Of a DNA stretch of 15,513 bases, positions 1 to 6,631 are shown one piece after another. Position numbers and translations under genes: made by a program. How positions within the stretch are numbered: position 1 is the stretch's first letter; the number at the start of each line of letters is the position of its first letter. Origin of the DNA: Verrucomicrobiota bacterium (GTDB lineage Bacteria > Verrucomicrobiota > Verrucomicrobiia > Opitutales > Opitutaceae); contig JAEXPQ010000017.1 of the NCBI GenBank assembly GCA_023446735.1, positions 1 through 15,513 of the forward strand. Direction: 5' to 3'. The notes under the pieces are model-generated. The model saw only the letters and a list, made by a program, of their open reading frames with translations. It was not told where the DNA came from and made no database searches.

Positions 1-812
1 CCGAGGCCGCCAACGCCATCCTCGCCAAGATCCAGGCCAGCGAACGCGAGCGCAAGGAGCTCGCCGGCATCCGCTCCCTCGCCCGCGAGCGCGCCAAGAA
101 GGCCTCGCTCCACAACAAGAAGCTGCGCGACTGCCGCTTCCACCTCGGCGACCGCGACAAGCGCTCCGAGGACAGCACGCTCTTCATCGTCGAGGGCGAC
201 AGCGCCGCCGGCTCGCTCACCGCCACGCGCGATGTGGCCACGCAAGCCGTCTTCGCCCTCAAGGGCAAGCCGCTCAACACCTACGGCCTGTCCAAGAAAG
301 TCATCTACGAGAACGAGGAGTTTCACCTCCTCCAGTCCGCCCTCAACCTCGAGGACGGCATGGACGGCCTGCGCTACGGCAAGGTCGTCATCGCCACCGA
401 CGCCGACGTCGACGGCATGCACATCCGCCTGCTCCTGATCACCTTCTTTCTGCAGTTCTTCCCCGACCTCCTGCGCAACGGTCATCTCTACATCCTGGAG
501 ACACCGCTCTTCCGCGTGCGCAACAAGAAGGAGACGATCTACTGCTACTCCGAGGAGGAGAAGCGCGCCGCGTACGAGAAGCTCGGCGCCAGCCGCGAGG
601 TCACGCGGTTCAAAGGCTTGGGCGAAATCTCCCCCGGCGAGTTCAAGGACTTCATCGGCGAAGGCATCCGCCTCGAGCCCGTCTCCCTCGCGAACCTACA
701 CAACAGCGACGGCCTGCTCTCGTTCTTCATGGGCAAGAACACGCCCGACCGCCAGGGCTTCATCATCGAGAACCTGCGCGTCGAGAAGGACCTCGTCGAA
801 GCCGAAGCCTGA
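1..812 (+). CDS. parE: DNA topoisomerase IV subunit B (ParE-type), C-terminal part, 5' truncated by window edge
   Basis: This is the C-terminal 269 residues of a type IIA topoisomerase ATPase/TOPRIM subunit, in the frame beginning at base 3; the N-terminal GHKL ATPase domain lies outside the window. The TOPRIM domain is clear: EGDSAAGS starts at fragment residue 64 (bases 192-215), and the metal-binding DADVDG motif follows in ATDADVDGMHIR (from about base 396). The family block RFKGLGEISP and a short tail follow, and TGA is at 810-812. With GyrA/ParC-type partners these enzymes pass DNA duplexes through a double-strand break to relax or decatenate DNA. The wording KGKPLNTYGLSKKVIYENEE is closer, from memory, to the ParE-like proteins of Bacteroidota and relatives than to canonical GyrB, so I call it ParE; a second GyrB-like paralogue is the alternative. 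Any parC/gyrA partner is not visible and does not follow downstream. Confidence 0.88.
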   Translation, partial: EAANAILAKIQASERERKELAGIRSLARERAKKASLHNKKLRDCRFHLGDRDKRSEDSTLFIVEGDSAAGSLTATRDVATQAVFALKGKPLNTYGLSKKVIYENEEFHLLQSALNLEDGMDGLRYGKVVIATDADVDGMHIRLLLITFFLQFFPDLLRNGHLYILETPLFRVRNKKETIYCYSEEEKRAAYEKLGASREVTRFKGLGEISPGEFKDFIGEGIRLEPVSLANLHNSDGLLSFFMGKNTPDRQGFIIENLRVEKDLVEAEA

Positions 813-834
813 GCCAACACCTGAGGCTGTTGGC
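813..834 (+). terminator. stem-loop directly after parE stop (no U tract)
   Basis: A perfect 7-bp stem, GCCAACA (813-819) with TGTTGGC (828-834), begins at the first base after the topoisomerase stop codon. The 8-base loop can add a short CC/GG extension. No T run follows, so it is not a classical intrinsic terminator. It may protect the mRNA 3' end or assist factor-dependent termination. Confidence 0.4.
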
Positions 835-875
835 GCGGGAATTCCTCCTCTTCCCCTCCACCAACGGCGGCTGCT

Positions 876-930
876 GTAGGAGCCTGCTTGCAGGCGATTT
901 GCGCTCTGAATCGCGCGCAAGCACGCCTAC
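876..930. repeat. REP-like palindromic pair (BIME-like unit)
   Basis: Two inverted REP-like arms face each other. The left arm starts GTAGGAGCCTGCTTGCAGG and contains the perfect hairpin GCCTGC-TT-GCAGGC (882-895). The right arm, read on the minus strand, starts GTAGGCGTGCTTGCGCGCG and ends at base 930. The arms share GTAGG, GCTTGC and GCGATT with the same spacing, and about eight bases separate them. The layout resembles the REP/BIME elements of Pseudomonas and enterobacteria, with a GTAGG head in place of the Pseudomonas GTGGG. Such elements are usually intergenic and multicopy. The copy number here cannot be seen from one window. Confidence 0.6.
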
Positions 931-965
931 CAACCCGACGTAAAGCTGCACAGCCGATGGGTTGG
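930..965. repeat. inverted repeat next to the REP-like pair
   Basis: CCAACCC (930-936) is a perfect inverted match to GGGTTGG (959-965), with a 22-base loop. It abuts the right arm of the REP-like pair, so both may belong to one larger repeated element. Confidence 0.35.
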
Positions 966-1043
966 TGGAGGGCGCCGCCCTGGTCGCCTTTGGCCCCGCG
1001 GTCGCAGATCGGAGTGCTGTCCCTCCGGTAGAGCGTAACAGGA

Positions 1044-1074
1044 GACCCGCATCTCGGCACCAGCCGAGGCGGTC
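1044..1074. repeat. long bulged hairpin
   Basis: CTCGGC (1053-1058), loop ACCA and GCCGAG (1063-1068) form a perfect stem. It is extended outward by GACCCGC against GCGGTC with a one-base bulge. No open reading frame needs this sequence. It may be part of the same repeat element as 876-965, or a structured RNA. Confidence 0.4.
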
Positions 1075-1339
1075 CCTCTCCGCCCCACAAGCGCGGTGGA
1101 CAACTTGTGAGCCACTTTTTCTTCCCCGGGGCCGCGCTCGCCGACAGGTTCGGCGCCCCCCCGCGTCACCCCGCCATGAACCTCGTTGATCGCACCGCCA
1201 CGACCAGCCCCGCCCTCGCCCGCGTCCACATCGCCCCGCGTTTGTACACACCGGGGCCCGAGACCACCCCCTTCTTCGCCCACTTCTCCCACGACGGAAA
1301 GGTGCTCGTCCTCGAAACGCCCACGACACAGGAGACCTA

Positions 1340-1358
1340 CTCCGCCGCGCCGGCGGAG
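1340..1358. repeat. perfect 8-bp hairpin
   Basis: CTCCGCCG, loop CGC and CGGCGGAG form a perfect GC-rich stem. It is flanked more widely by TCGAAACGC and, at about 1372-1380, GCGTTTCGA, another inverted pair. No U tract follows on either strand, so termination is not indicated. Confidence 0.4.
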
Positions 1359-1446
1359 TGCGCCGACAGGAGCGTTTCGACCAACCCCTGAGGCTCCGCG
1401 CCGCGGCCGGCAGGGCCGCTGTCGGCATCGGGTTCTGGAGTTCCGA

Positions 1447-1476
1447 GAACAAGAAGGCCGGCCCGCAGGCCGGCCG
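1447..1476 (-). terminator. rho-independent terminator of the DUF3016 gene
   Basis: Read on the minus strand, a perfect 8-bp GGCCGGCC/GGCCGGCC stem (1456-1463 with 1468-1475) with a 4-base loop is followed by TTCTTGTTCT. It lies 26 bases past the minus-strand stop codon, the expected place and orientation for a terminator of that gene. Confidence 0.75.
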
Positions 1477-1501
1477 TGAATCTCACGTGATCGTTTGTCG
1501 G

Positions 1502-2017
1502 TTACTTCAGCGTCCGACGCAGCCAGTCGCGCAGCATCGTCCGATCATAGTACAGCTCCTCGCTGCGGCCGACGATGCTGATGTTGTTGAGGTAGTTCAT
1601 GTCGGACACGGTATCCGAGCCCTCCTTGACCACCGCGCCGGCCGCATCGGTGATCGTGAAGGAGAGCTTCATGCGGGGCGCGAAGATGTCCTTCATCACA
1701 CGGATGTCGCGATTCGCGGGCATCGAGGGCAGGTAGTCGCCAGCAAGGTCGATGTCGTGGAACGTGAGGGCGAGCTTCTGGCCGGCGGGCAGCAGGCGGT
1801 TGCCCTCCTCCTCGGCCACGGTGCGCAGGAGCTTCAGGTAGTGGTCGCGGCCCTTGTCGGTGCCGAACTGGGAGTCCTTGAGGTCGGTGAACTTCTCGGG
1901 ATTCTCGAAGGTGACGCTGACGCGGGTCTGCGCGGCGTCGGCCGCACGGACGGTCTGGCCAAGCGAGAACAGCGCGGTAGCGGCGAGAAGAACACGAAGG
2001 GTGATTTTCTGGGTCAT
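1502..2017 (-). CDS. secreted DUF3016 family protein
   Basis: A 171-residue protein with a clear N-terminal signal peptide: MTQKITLR, a hydrophobic stretch VLLAATALFSLG, and a likely signal peptidase I site after VRA (residues 23-25). The mature part begins with VSVTFENPEKFTDLKDS, which I recognise as the DUF3016 pattern, a family of small exported proteins with no known biochemical function. It continues with GQKLALTFHDIDLAGDY and ends in YYDRTMLRDWLRRTLK. The ATG at 2017 is chosen because it gives a normal signal peptide. No Shine-Dalgarno sequence precedes it. It is transcribed alone, divergently from the S41 peptidase gene, and ends in its own terminator at 1447-1476. It is expected in the periplasm. 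Family assignment is from memory. Confidence 0.82.
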   Translation of the reverse strand: MTQKITLRVLLAATALFSLGQTVRAADAAQTRVSVTFENPEKFTDLKDSQFGTDKGRDHYLKLLRTVAEEEGNRLLPAGQKLALTFHDIDLAGDYLPSMPANRDIRVMKDIFAPRMKLSFTITDAAGAVVKEGSDTVSDMNYLNNISIVGRSEELYYDRTMLRDWLRRTLK

Positions 2018-2207
2018 GGCTCGATTTCGGTTCGTAAGTTTCGGTTGGGGCGGCAGAACCGCCGTGGACCTTCGGCGGAGTTCGCCCGCCGGTGGGTAAT
2101 CGGTTGCTGCTTAGTACCAGACGGAGGCCGTTTGTTCCCGTAAAATCGCCGCCCCACACGGGTTGCGCCACGATTGCCGCCCGCCGCCGATCCGCCACGC
2201 TCACGCC
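2018..2207. promoter_or_regulatory. divergent intergenic region (DUF3016 / S41 peptidase)
   Basis: Both flanking genes must start transcription in or near these 190 bases. I see no convincing -35/-10 pair. The one clear structure is a hairpin, CCGCCG (2059-2064) with CGGCGG (2073-2078), whose stem can be lengthened by GAAC/GTTC with a small bulge. It would sit in the 5' leader of the minus-strand gene or in the shared regulatory region. Confidence 0.3.
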
Positions 2208-3470
2208 GTGCTCCGCCGTACCGGATTCCTTCACCTTCTTCTCGCCGCCCTCCTTCTTCTCGCGAGCGGTTGCGCGACCATCCCACCGCCGGCCTCGGCG
2301 CTGAACTTCGCCTCGCCCGCAGCACCCGTCGCCCCCGCCCAACGCGCCGCGCACAACGGCCGCGTCTTCGACCAAGCCGCCGACTGGGTGGCGCGCCGTT
2401 ACTACGATGCAAACTTGAACGGTGTCGACTGGGCCGCCGCCCAGGCCCGCCACCGGCCCGCCGCCCTCGCCGCGACCTCCGAGACCGAGCTCTACGCGGC
2501 GCTCAACGCCCTGCTCGCCGAACTCCGCGACGAGCACACCCACGCGCTCTCGCCCGCCGAGGTCGAACAAACGCGTCACCGCCGGGGCAACCTTCTGGGG
2601 TTCCGCACCGGGCCCAGCACCGAACGCCCGGGGGCCCGCCTGATCCTCGCCGTGTTCCCGGGCAGCCCGGCCGCGCTGGCGGGCGTCCAGCCCGGTTGGA
2701 TCCTGCTCGCCGCCGACGACCGCCCGCCCGGCGAGGTACTCGGCCCCGGCAAGCTCGCCGCGGACCAGCGCGTGCGTTGCGATTTTCTGGATGCGCAGCG
2801 CCAGCCGCGCCGCCTCGAACTCGCCGCTCGTTCGCTCGCCTATCCGCCGGTGCGCGAAACCCGCCTCCTGGCCGGCGACGCCCTGCTGCTCGAGTTCGAC
2901 CGGTTTGACTTGCCGACCGCGCGGTGGCTGCGGGCCGAGCTCAAACGCCACCGCCCGGCCGGCGGGGTCGTGCTCGACCTGCGCAACAACGCCGGCGGCG
3001 AAGCGCGGGCCCTCGCCGCCATCCTCGCGGAGTTCTTCCCCGAACGCGTCGCCCTTGGTCGGATCCGCGGCCGCGACGCCGGCTCCGAAAAACCACGCCG
3101 AACCCCGCGCCACCCCCGTGGCGCCCAGTACCGCGGTCCACTGGCCGTGCTGGTCTCCGAGGCCTCCGCCAGCGCCGCCGAGATTCTCGCCGCCGTCGTC
3201 CAGCACCAGCAGCGCGGCCTCGTCGTCGGCACCCAGACCTCCGGCAACGTCCTCGTCTGCGTGCGCTGGCCCCTGCCTCGCGGCGGCGAGCTCCAGCTCA
3301 GTGTGTACGACTACCTGGGGCCCGACGGCCGTCGCCTCGAAGGCCGCGGGGTCGCCCCCGATGTCGCCGTCGCGCCCGCGCCCGGCACCACGCCCGACCC
3401 GCAGCTCGAGGCGGCTCTCACCACCCTGCGCACCGCCATCGCGCCGCCCGCGGCGGCGGCCGACCGATGA
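2208..3470 (+). CDS. S41 family peptidase, predicted lipoprotein
   Basis: With the GTG start at 2208 the protein has 420 residues and a normal short lipoprotein signal: VLRRTGFLHLLLAALLLLASGC, with Cys22 as the lipidation site. A TTG at 2163 stays open but would add 15 basic residues. A PDZ-like segment (FPGSPAALAGVQPGWIL) is followed by the S41 core: VVLDLRNNAGGEA, the nucleophile block SASAAEI with Ser322 aligned to the Prc serine, and the C-terminal GRGVAPDVAV motif. His110 and His112 lie in DEHTH, similar to the DGHT block of tricorn-like S41 peptidases. The residue aligned with the catalytic Lys of Prc/CtpA is Asn347 (GTQTSGN). It may therefore use a tricorn-type Ser/His arrangement, or be inactive. 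It is expected to be anchored in the cell envelope, cleaving or binding exported proteins. The substrate is unknown. It is divergent from DUF3016 and convergent with adk. Confidence 0.85.
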   Translation: MLRRTGFLHLLLAALLLLASGCATIPPPASALNFASPAAPVAPAQRAAHNGRVFDQAADWVARRYYDANLNGVDWAAAQARHRPAALAATSETELYAALNALLAELRDEHTHALSPAEVEQTRHRRGNLLGFRTGPSTERPGARLILAVFPGSPAALAGVQPGWILLAADDRPPGEVLGPGKLAADQRVRCDFLDAQRQPRRLELAARSLAYPPVRETRLLAGDALLLEFDRFDLPTARWLRAELKRHRPAGGVVLDLRNNAGGEARALAAILAEFFPERVALGRIRGRDAGSEKPRRTPRHPRGAQYRGPLAVLVSEASASAAEILAAVVQHQQRGLVVGTQTSGNVLVCVRWPLPRGGELQLSVYDYLGPDGRRLEGRGVAPDVAVAPAPGTTPDPQLEAALTTLRTAIAPPAAAADR

Positions 3471-3495
3471 GCGACCGGGCCTAGGAACGGTCGGC
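3459..3495 (+). repeat. inverted repeat across the end of the S41 gene
   Basis: GCCGACCG (3459-3466) pairs perfectly with CGGTCGGC (3488-3495) around the stop codon of the peptidase gene. It lacks a T run, so it is at most a weak transcript-end structure. The stronger terminator in this convergent gap is at 3554-3586, oriented for adk. Confidence 0.35.
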
Positions 3496-3553
3496 AACGA
3501 AGCGCTGCGCGACGGCGCGGGTGGCGGCGCTCACCGCTCCATCCTTGCCCAGC

Positions 3554-3586
3554 AAAAGGCCGTCCGGCCCGAAGGACCGAACGGCC
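3554..3586 (-). terminator. rho-independent terminator of adk
   Basis: On the minus strand GGCCGTTCGG (complement of 3586-3577) pairs with CCGGACGGCC (complement of 3567-3558), a 10-bp stem with one G-U wobble. It is followed directly by TTTT (3557-3554). It lies about 45 bases past the adk stop, where a terminator for the ppnP-adk transcript is expected. Confidence 0.8.
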
Positions 3587-3629
3587 AAAGCAACTTCCCG
3601 CGCGCTTACCGGCGCGGGGCGACGGAGGC

Positions 3630-4373
3630 TCAGACGCCCAGCAGCACCTTGTGCGTGAGCTCGAAGGTCTCCTGCGGCGTGCGGCCGACCGGGATCTCGT
3701 GCAAAATCCCCTGCGCGCGGTAGAAATCCAGGACGGGCTTCGCGGTCGCGTGGTAGGTCGCGAGGCGGTTGCGCACGACCTCGGGCTTGTCGTCGTCGCG
3801 CTGGAAGAGTTCGCCGCCGCATTTGTCGCACACGCCGGCCACGCGGGGTGGCGACATCTCGAGGTTGCAGGTGGCCTTGCAGCTGCGGCAGACGCGGCGG
3901 CCGGAGATGCGCGAGACGATCTCGGCATCGTTGGCGACGAAGTTGATCGCCGCGTCGAGGCGCAGCCCGAGGTCCTTCATCATGCCGGCGAGCGCCTCGG
4001 CCTGCAGGCCGGTACGCGGGAAGCCGTCGAGCAGGAAACCCTGTTTGCACGAGAGGCAACGCAACCGCTCGCGCACGATGTCGACCACGAGCTCGTCGGG
4101 GACGAGCGCACCGCGCTGCATCTCGACCAGAGCCTGGCGCATCGCCGGGGATGCCTTGTCGACGCCGGCGGCGATCGCCGCGCGGAAGATGTCGCCGGTG
4201 GAGAGGTGGCAGGCGCCAAGCGTCTGCACGATGAGATCGGCCTGGGTGCCCTTGCCCACGCCCGGAGGCCCGAGGAGGACAATGTGCCACGGCCGGCGCG
4301 GGCCCGGGCCTTCCTGACGGCAGGTGGCGGCAGGACCATTCAACCAAACAGCACGGTCGGAAGTGCTATGCAT
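3630..4373 (-). CDS. adk: adenylate kinase, zinc-LID type
   Basis: Catalyses ATP + AMP to 2 ADP in the cytoplasm. At 247 residues it is longer than the usual 214-220. The P-loop GPPGVGKGT is at residues 35-43, the AMP-site block HLSTGDIFRAA at 56-66, and DGFPRT at 116-121. The LID carries four cysteines, C162/C165 (CRSC) and C182/C185 (CDKC), as in the zinc-binding long form. About 29 residues precede the conserved WHIVLLGPPG start. The ATG at 4373 is the first usable one, but a TTG at Leu11 is also possible, so the true N-terminus is uncertain. A second CxxC (C106/C109) sits just before GFLLDGFPRT, where the family usually has a short acidic/proline stretch. It lies about 40 bases after ppnP and is probably co-transcribed with it. 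Confidence 0.95.
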   Translation of the reverse strand: MHSTSDRAVWLNGPAATCRQEGPGPRRPWHIVLLGPPGVGKGTQADLIVQTLGACHLSTGDIFRAAIAAGVDKASPAMRQALVEMQRGALVPDELVVDIVRERLRCLSCKQGFLLDGFPRTGLQAEALAGMMKDLGLRLDAAINFVANDAEIVSRISGRRVCRSCKATCNLEMSPPRVAGVCDKCGGELFQRDDDKPEVVRNRLATYHATAKPVLDFYRAQGILHEIPVGRTPQETFELTHKVLLGV

Positions 4374-4412
4374 GGGCGGGGAAAATTCGGCGGTTGCGGA
4401 GAGGGAGCGTGC

Positions 4413-4739
4413 TCAGGCGAGGAAGGAGCACACGTATTCGCAAAGGCCCGCTTCCACCACGATGGTGAAGCCGCTCTTGCCGGGGACATCGAAATACGTG
4501 CCCGCGCCGTAGGTCTGCACGGCCGTCTGGCCGTCGAGCGTGACCGTGCAGGAGCCCGCGACGATCTCCATGCGCTCCGGGGCGCCCGTGCCGAAATGGT
4601 AGTTGCCCGGGCGGATCAACCCGAGGGTCTTCTTGGTGCCGTCGGCGAACAGGACGGTGTGGGAAACGACGCCGCCATCGAAATAGACGTTGGCCTTCGT
4701 GTGGACAGTGACGCCGGAGAACTGGGAGGGAGCGCTCAT
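4413..4739 (-). CDS. ppnP: pyrimidine/purine nucleoside phosphorylase PpnP (YaiE/DUF1255 family)
   Basis: A 108-residue single-domain cupin-like protein. Recognisable family blocks are PERMEIVAGSCTVTLDG (residues about 54-70), and then AGTYFDVPGKSGFTI and EYVCSFLA at the C-terminus. These match the E. coli PpnP pattern (EAGSVFNVPG, YLCRYL) as I remember it. PpnP phosphorolyses a broad range of purine and pyrimidine nucleosides to base and ribose-1-phosphate, in nucleoside salvage. Its length is slightly above the usual 93-105. The ATG at 4739 is the natural start, and no Shine-Dalgarno sequence is seen. It precedes adk by about 40 bases on the same strand and is divergent from the malic enzyme gene. 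Confidence 0.92.
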   Translation of the reverse strand: MSAPSQFSGVTVHTKANVYFDGGVVSHTVLFADGTKKTLGLIRPGNYHFGTGAPERMEIVAGSCTVTLDGQTAVQTYGAGTYFDVPGKSGFTIVVEAGLCEYVCSFLA

Positions 4740-4897
4740 GAGAAGCGGTCACCCAAGGGAAAATTCCCGCGGCTGACAAGCGGAGGTTACGGCGCGATGG
4801 CGAAAACTCGCCCCCGCCACTCATGAGCCCGAATAATGCACGGTGACCAAAAACGGTCTTCCCTCTCCGCCGCTCCCTTTGCTTGAGTAAACCACTT
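4740..4897. promoter_or_regulatory. divergent promoter region (ppnP-adk / malic enzyme)
   Basis: The 158 bases between divergent start codons must hold promoters for both directions. There is an inverted repeat GGGAA-AA-TTCCC at 4757-4768, just upstream of ppnP. An AT-rich patch near 4835 (GAATAATG) could be a -10 element for the plus strand, but no matching -35 is convincing. No operator can be assigned. Confidence 0.3.
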
Positions 4898-6571
4898 ATG
4901 GCTCAGCGAAACACCCAAGGCGGCCTCCAACCGTACGCCGGCCCCATGCTCCCTCGCGGCACCGCTCTGCTCGCGAACCCGATCCTCAACAAGGGGACCG
5001 CGTTCACCGAGCGCGAGCGCGACGCCCTCGGTCTGCGCGGCCTGCTGCCGCCCCGCGTGTTCCCGCTCAAGGAACAGGTCGAGCGCGCCATCGGCACGTT
5101 CCGCCGCAAGGCCGACCCGCTGGACAAGTACGTCTTCCTCTCGAACCTCCAAGGCCGCAACGAGACGCTCTTCTACCGCCTCCTCGAGGAATTCCCGGAG
5201 GAGATGATCCCGATCATCTACACCCCGACCGTCGGCCAGGCCTGCCTCGAATTCGGCGCCATCTACCGCCGCCCCCGCGGTCTCTACATCACGAGCAAGG
5301 ACAAGGGCCACATCGCCGAGATCCTCGCCAACTGGCCCCACCCGGACGTGCGCATGATCGTCGTCACCGACGGCGAACGCATCCTGGGTCTCGGCGACCT
5401 AGGCGCGTACGGCATGGGCATTCCGATCGGCAAGCTCGGCCTCTACACCGCCTGCGCCGGCGTGCACCCGTACTATTGCCTGCCGATCACGATCGATGTC
5501 GGCACGGACAACCCGAAGCTCCACGCCGACCCGCTCTATGTCGGCTTGAACCAGAAGCGCGTGCGCGGCCCCGAGTACGACGAGCTCATCGAGGAGTTCG
5601 TCCACGCCGTGAAGAAGGCCTACCCGAAGGCGCTCGTGCAATGGGAGGACTTCGGCAACACCAACGCCTTCCGCATCCTGCACAAGTACCAGCGGGAGGT
5701 CCTCAGCTTCAACGACGACATCCAGGGCACGGCCTCCGTCGCCCTCGCCGGCATCCTCGGCGGCCTGCGCCTCAATGGCGGCAAGCTCGTCGACCAGAAA
5801 CTGCTCTTCCTGGGCGCGGGCGAAGCCGGCACCGGCATCGCCGACCTCTTCGTCGAGGCCGCCAAGCAGGCCGGGCTCTCCGAGACCGACGCTCGCCGGC
5901 GCTGCTGGTTCGTCGATTCGCAGGGCCTCGTCGTCAAGAATCGCCCCGGCAAGCTCGCCGAGCACAAGCTCCCCTACGCCCACGACGCCAAGTTCCTCGC
6001 CACGCTCGAGGAGGCCGTCGACGAACTCAAGCCCACCGCGCTCATCGGCGTGTCCGGCACCCCGAAGACCTTCACCAAGGCGATCGTGGAGAAGATGGCC
6101 AAGCTCAACGCCCAGCCGATCCTCTTCGCGCTCTCCAACCCGACCTCGAAGGCCGAGTGCACCGCCGAAGAAGCCTACACCTGGTCCGAGGGCCGCGCGA
6201 TCTTCGCCTCCGGCAGCCCTTTCCCCGCGGTCACGCTCAACGGCAAGACCTTCGTCCCCGGCCAAGGCAACAACGTCTACATCTTCCCCGGCGTCGGTCT
6301 CGGCGCGCTCGCCTGCGAGTCCAAGGAGGTCACCAACGGCATGTTCCTCATCGCCGCGCAGACCCTCGCCTCGCTCGTCACCGACGAAGATCTCGCGATC
6401 CGGCGCGTGTATCCGCCGCTCACAAAGATCCGCGAGGTCTCGGCCAAGATCGCCGCCGCTGTCGTCGAGGAGTGCCACCGCGAAAATCTCGCGCAGCTCC
6501 CGAAGCCGGCCGATGTCGAAGCCGACGTGCGCGCCCGCATGTTCGTGCCGGAGTACGCCGAATACATCTGA
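4898..6571 (+). CDS. maeA: NAD-type malic enzyme (oxaloacetate-decarboxylating)
   Basis: Converts L-malate plus NAD(P)+ to pyruvate, CO2 and NAD(P)H in the cytoplasm, linking the TCA cycle to pyruvate. With the ATG at 4898 it has 557 residues, the size of the large MaeA/eukaryote-like class rather than the shorter MaeB class. The signature YTPTVGQACLEFGA starts at the catalytic Tyr108. The general-base Lys is K179 in IGKLGLY. Metal ligands are E250/D251 (WEDFGNTNAF) and D274 (FNDDIQGTA). The dinucleotide fold is GAGEAGTG at 306-313, and ALSNPTSKAECT follows late. A TTG at 4883 would add five residues, and I prefer the ATG. Cofactor preference (NAD versus NADP) is inferred from the class and not proven. 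A single-gene unit with a strong terminator at 6602. Confidence 0.95.
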   Translation: MAQRNTQGGLQPYAGPMLPRGTALLANPILNKGTAFTERERDALGLRGLLPPRVFPLKEQVERAIGTFRRKADPLDKYVFLSNLQGRNETLFYRLLEEFPEEMIPIIYTPTVGQACLEFGAIYRRPRGLYITSKDKGHIAEILANWPHPDVRMIVVTDGERILGLGDLGAYGMGIPIGKLGLYTACAGVHPYYCLPITIDVGTDNPKLHADPLYVGLNQKRVRGPEYDELIEEFVHAVKKAYPKALVQWEDFGNTNAFRILHKYQREVLSFNDDIQGTASVALAGILGGLRLNGGKLVDQKLLFLGAGEAGTGIADLFVEAAKQAGLSETDARRRCWFVDSQGLVVKNRPGKLAEHKLPYAHDAKFLATLEEAVDELKPTALIGVSGTPKTFTKAIVEKMAKLNAQPILFALSNPTSKAECTAEEAYTWSEGRAIFASGSPFPAVTLNGKTFVPGQGNNVYIFPGVGLGALACESKEVTNGMFLIAAQTLASLVTDEDLAIRRVYPPLTKIREVSAKIAAAVVEECHRENLAQLPKPADVEADVRARMFVPEYAEYI

Positions 6572-6601
6572 GCGCGCGCCTGACGCTCCTTTTCCCTTGG
6601 A

Positions 6602-6631
6602 AGCCCCGGCCCCGCGCGGCCGGGGCTTTTT
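6602..6631 (+). terminator. rho-independent terminator of the malic enzyme gene
   Basis: AGCCCCGGCC (6602-6611), a 6-base loop and GGCCGGGGCT (6618-6627) form a perfect 10-bp stem continuing into TTTT(T) to 6631. It lies 30 bases after the malic enzyme stop codon. Confidence 0.9.

Larger units (their letters stand above)
813..1501. other. 690-base spacer without a convincing gene, rich in hairpins
   Basis: Between the parE stop and the end of the DUF3016 gene I find no frame with recognisable protein content. The region is built of palindromes: the stem-loop at 813-834, a REP-like pair at 876-930, a CCAACCC/GGGTTGG inverted repeat at 930-965, a bulged hairpin at 1044-1074, an 8-bp stem with a CGC loop at 1340-1358, and the terminator of the minus-strand gene at 1447-1476. 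The 15 bases at 814-828 recur with one mismatch at 1381-1395, so much of the spacer lies between near-identical direct repeats. Confidence 0.6.

Noticed and set aside
1177..1391. A small open frame starting MNLVDRTATTSP in the parE-DUF3016 spacer
   Set aside because: The composition is not absurd, but it runs through the hairpin at 1340-1358, matches no family I know and has no start context. Noncoding repeat-rich spacer is more likely.
1545..3497. A 650-residue minus-strand open frame across DUF3016 and the S41 gene
   Set aside because: It runs through two recognised genes in the wrong frame or strand and has no family-like content.
3481..3629. Protein-like minus-strand frame after adk (AREVALAVRSFGPDG...)
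   Set aside because: It has no start of its own after the adk stop and overlaps the adk terminator, whose palindrome codes for the AVRSFGPDGL part. A frameshifted adk C-terminus is unlikely because adk already ends normally at FELTHKVLLGV.
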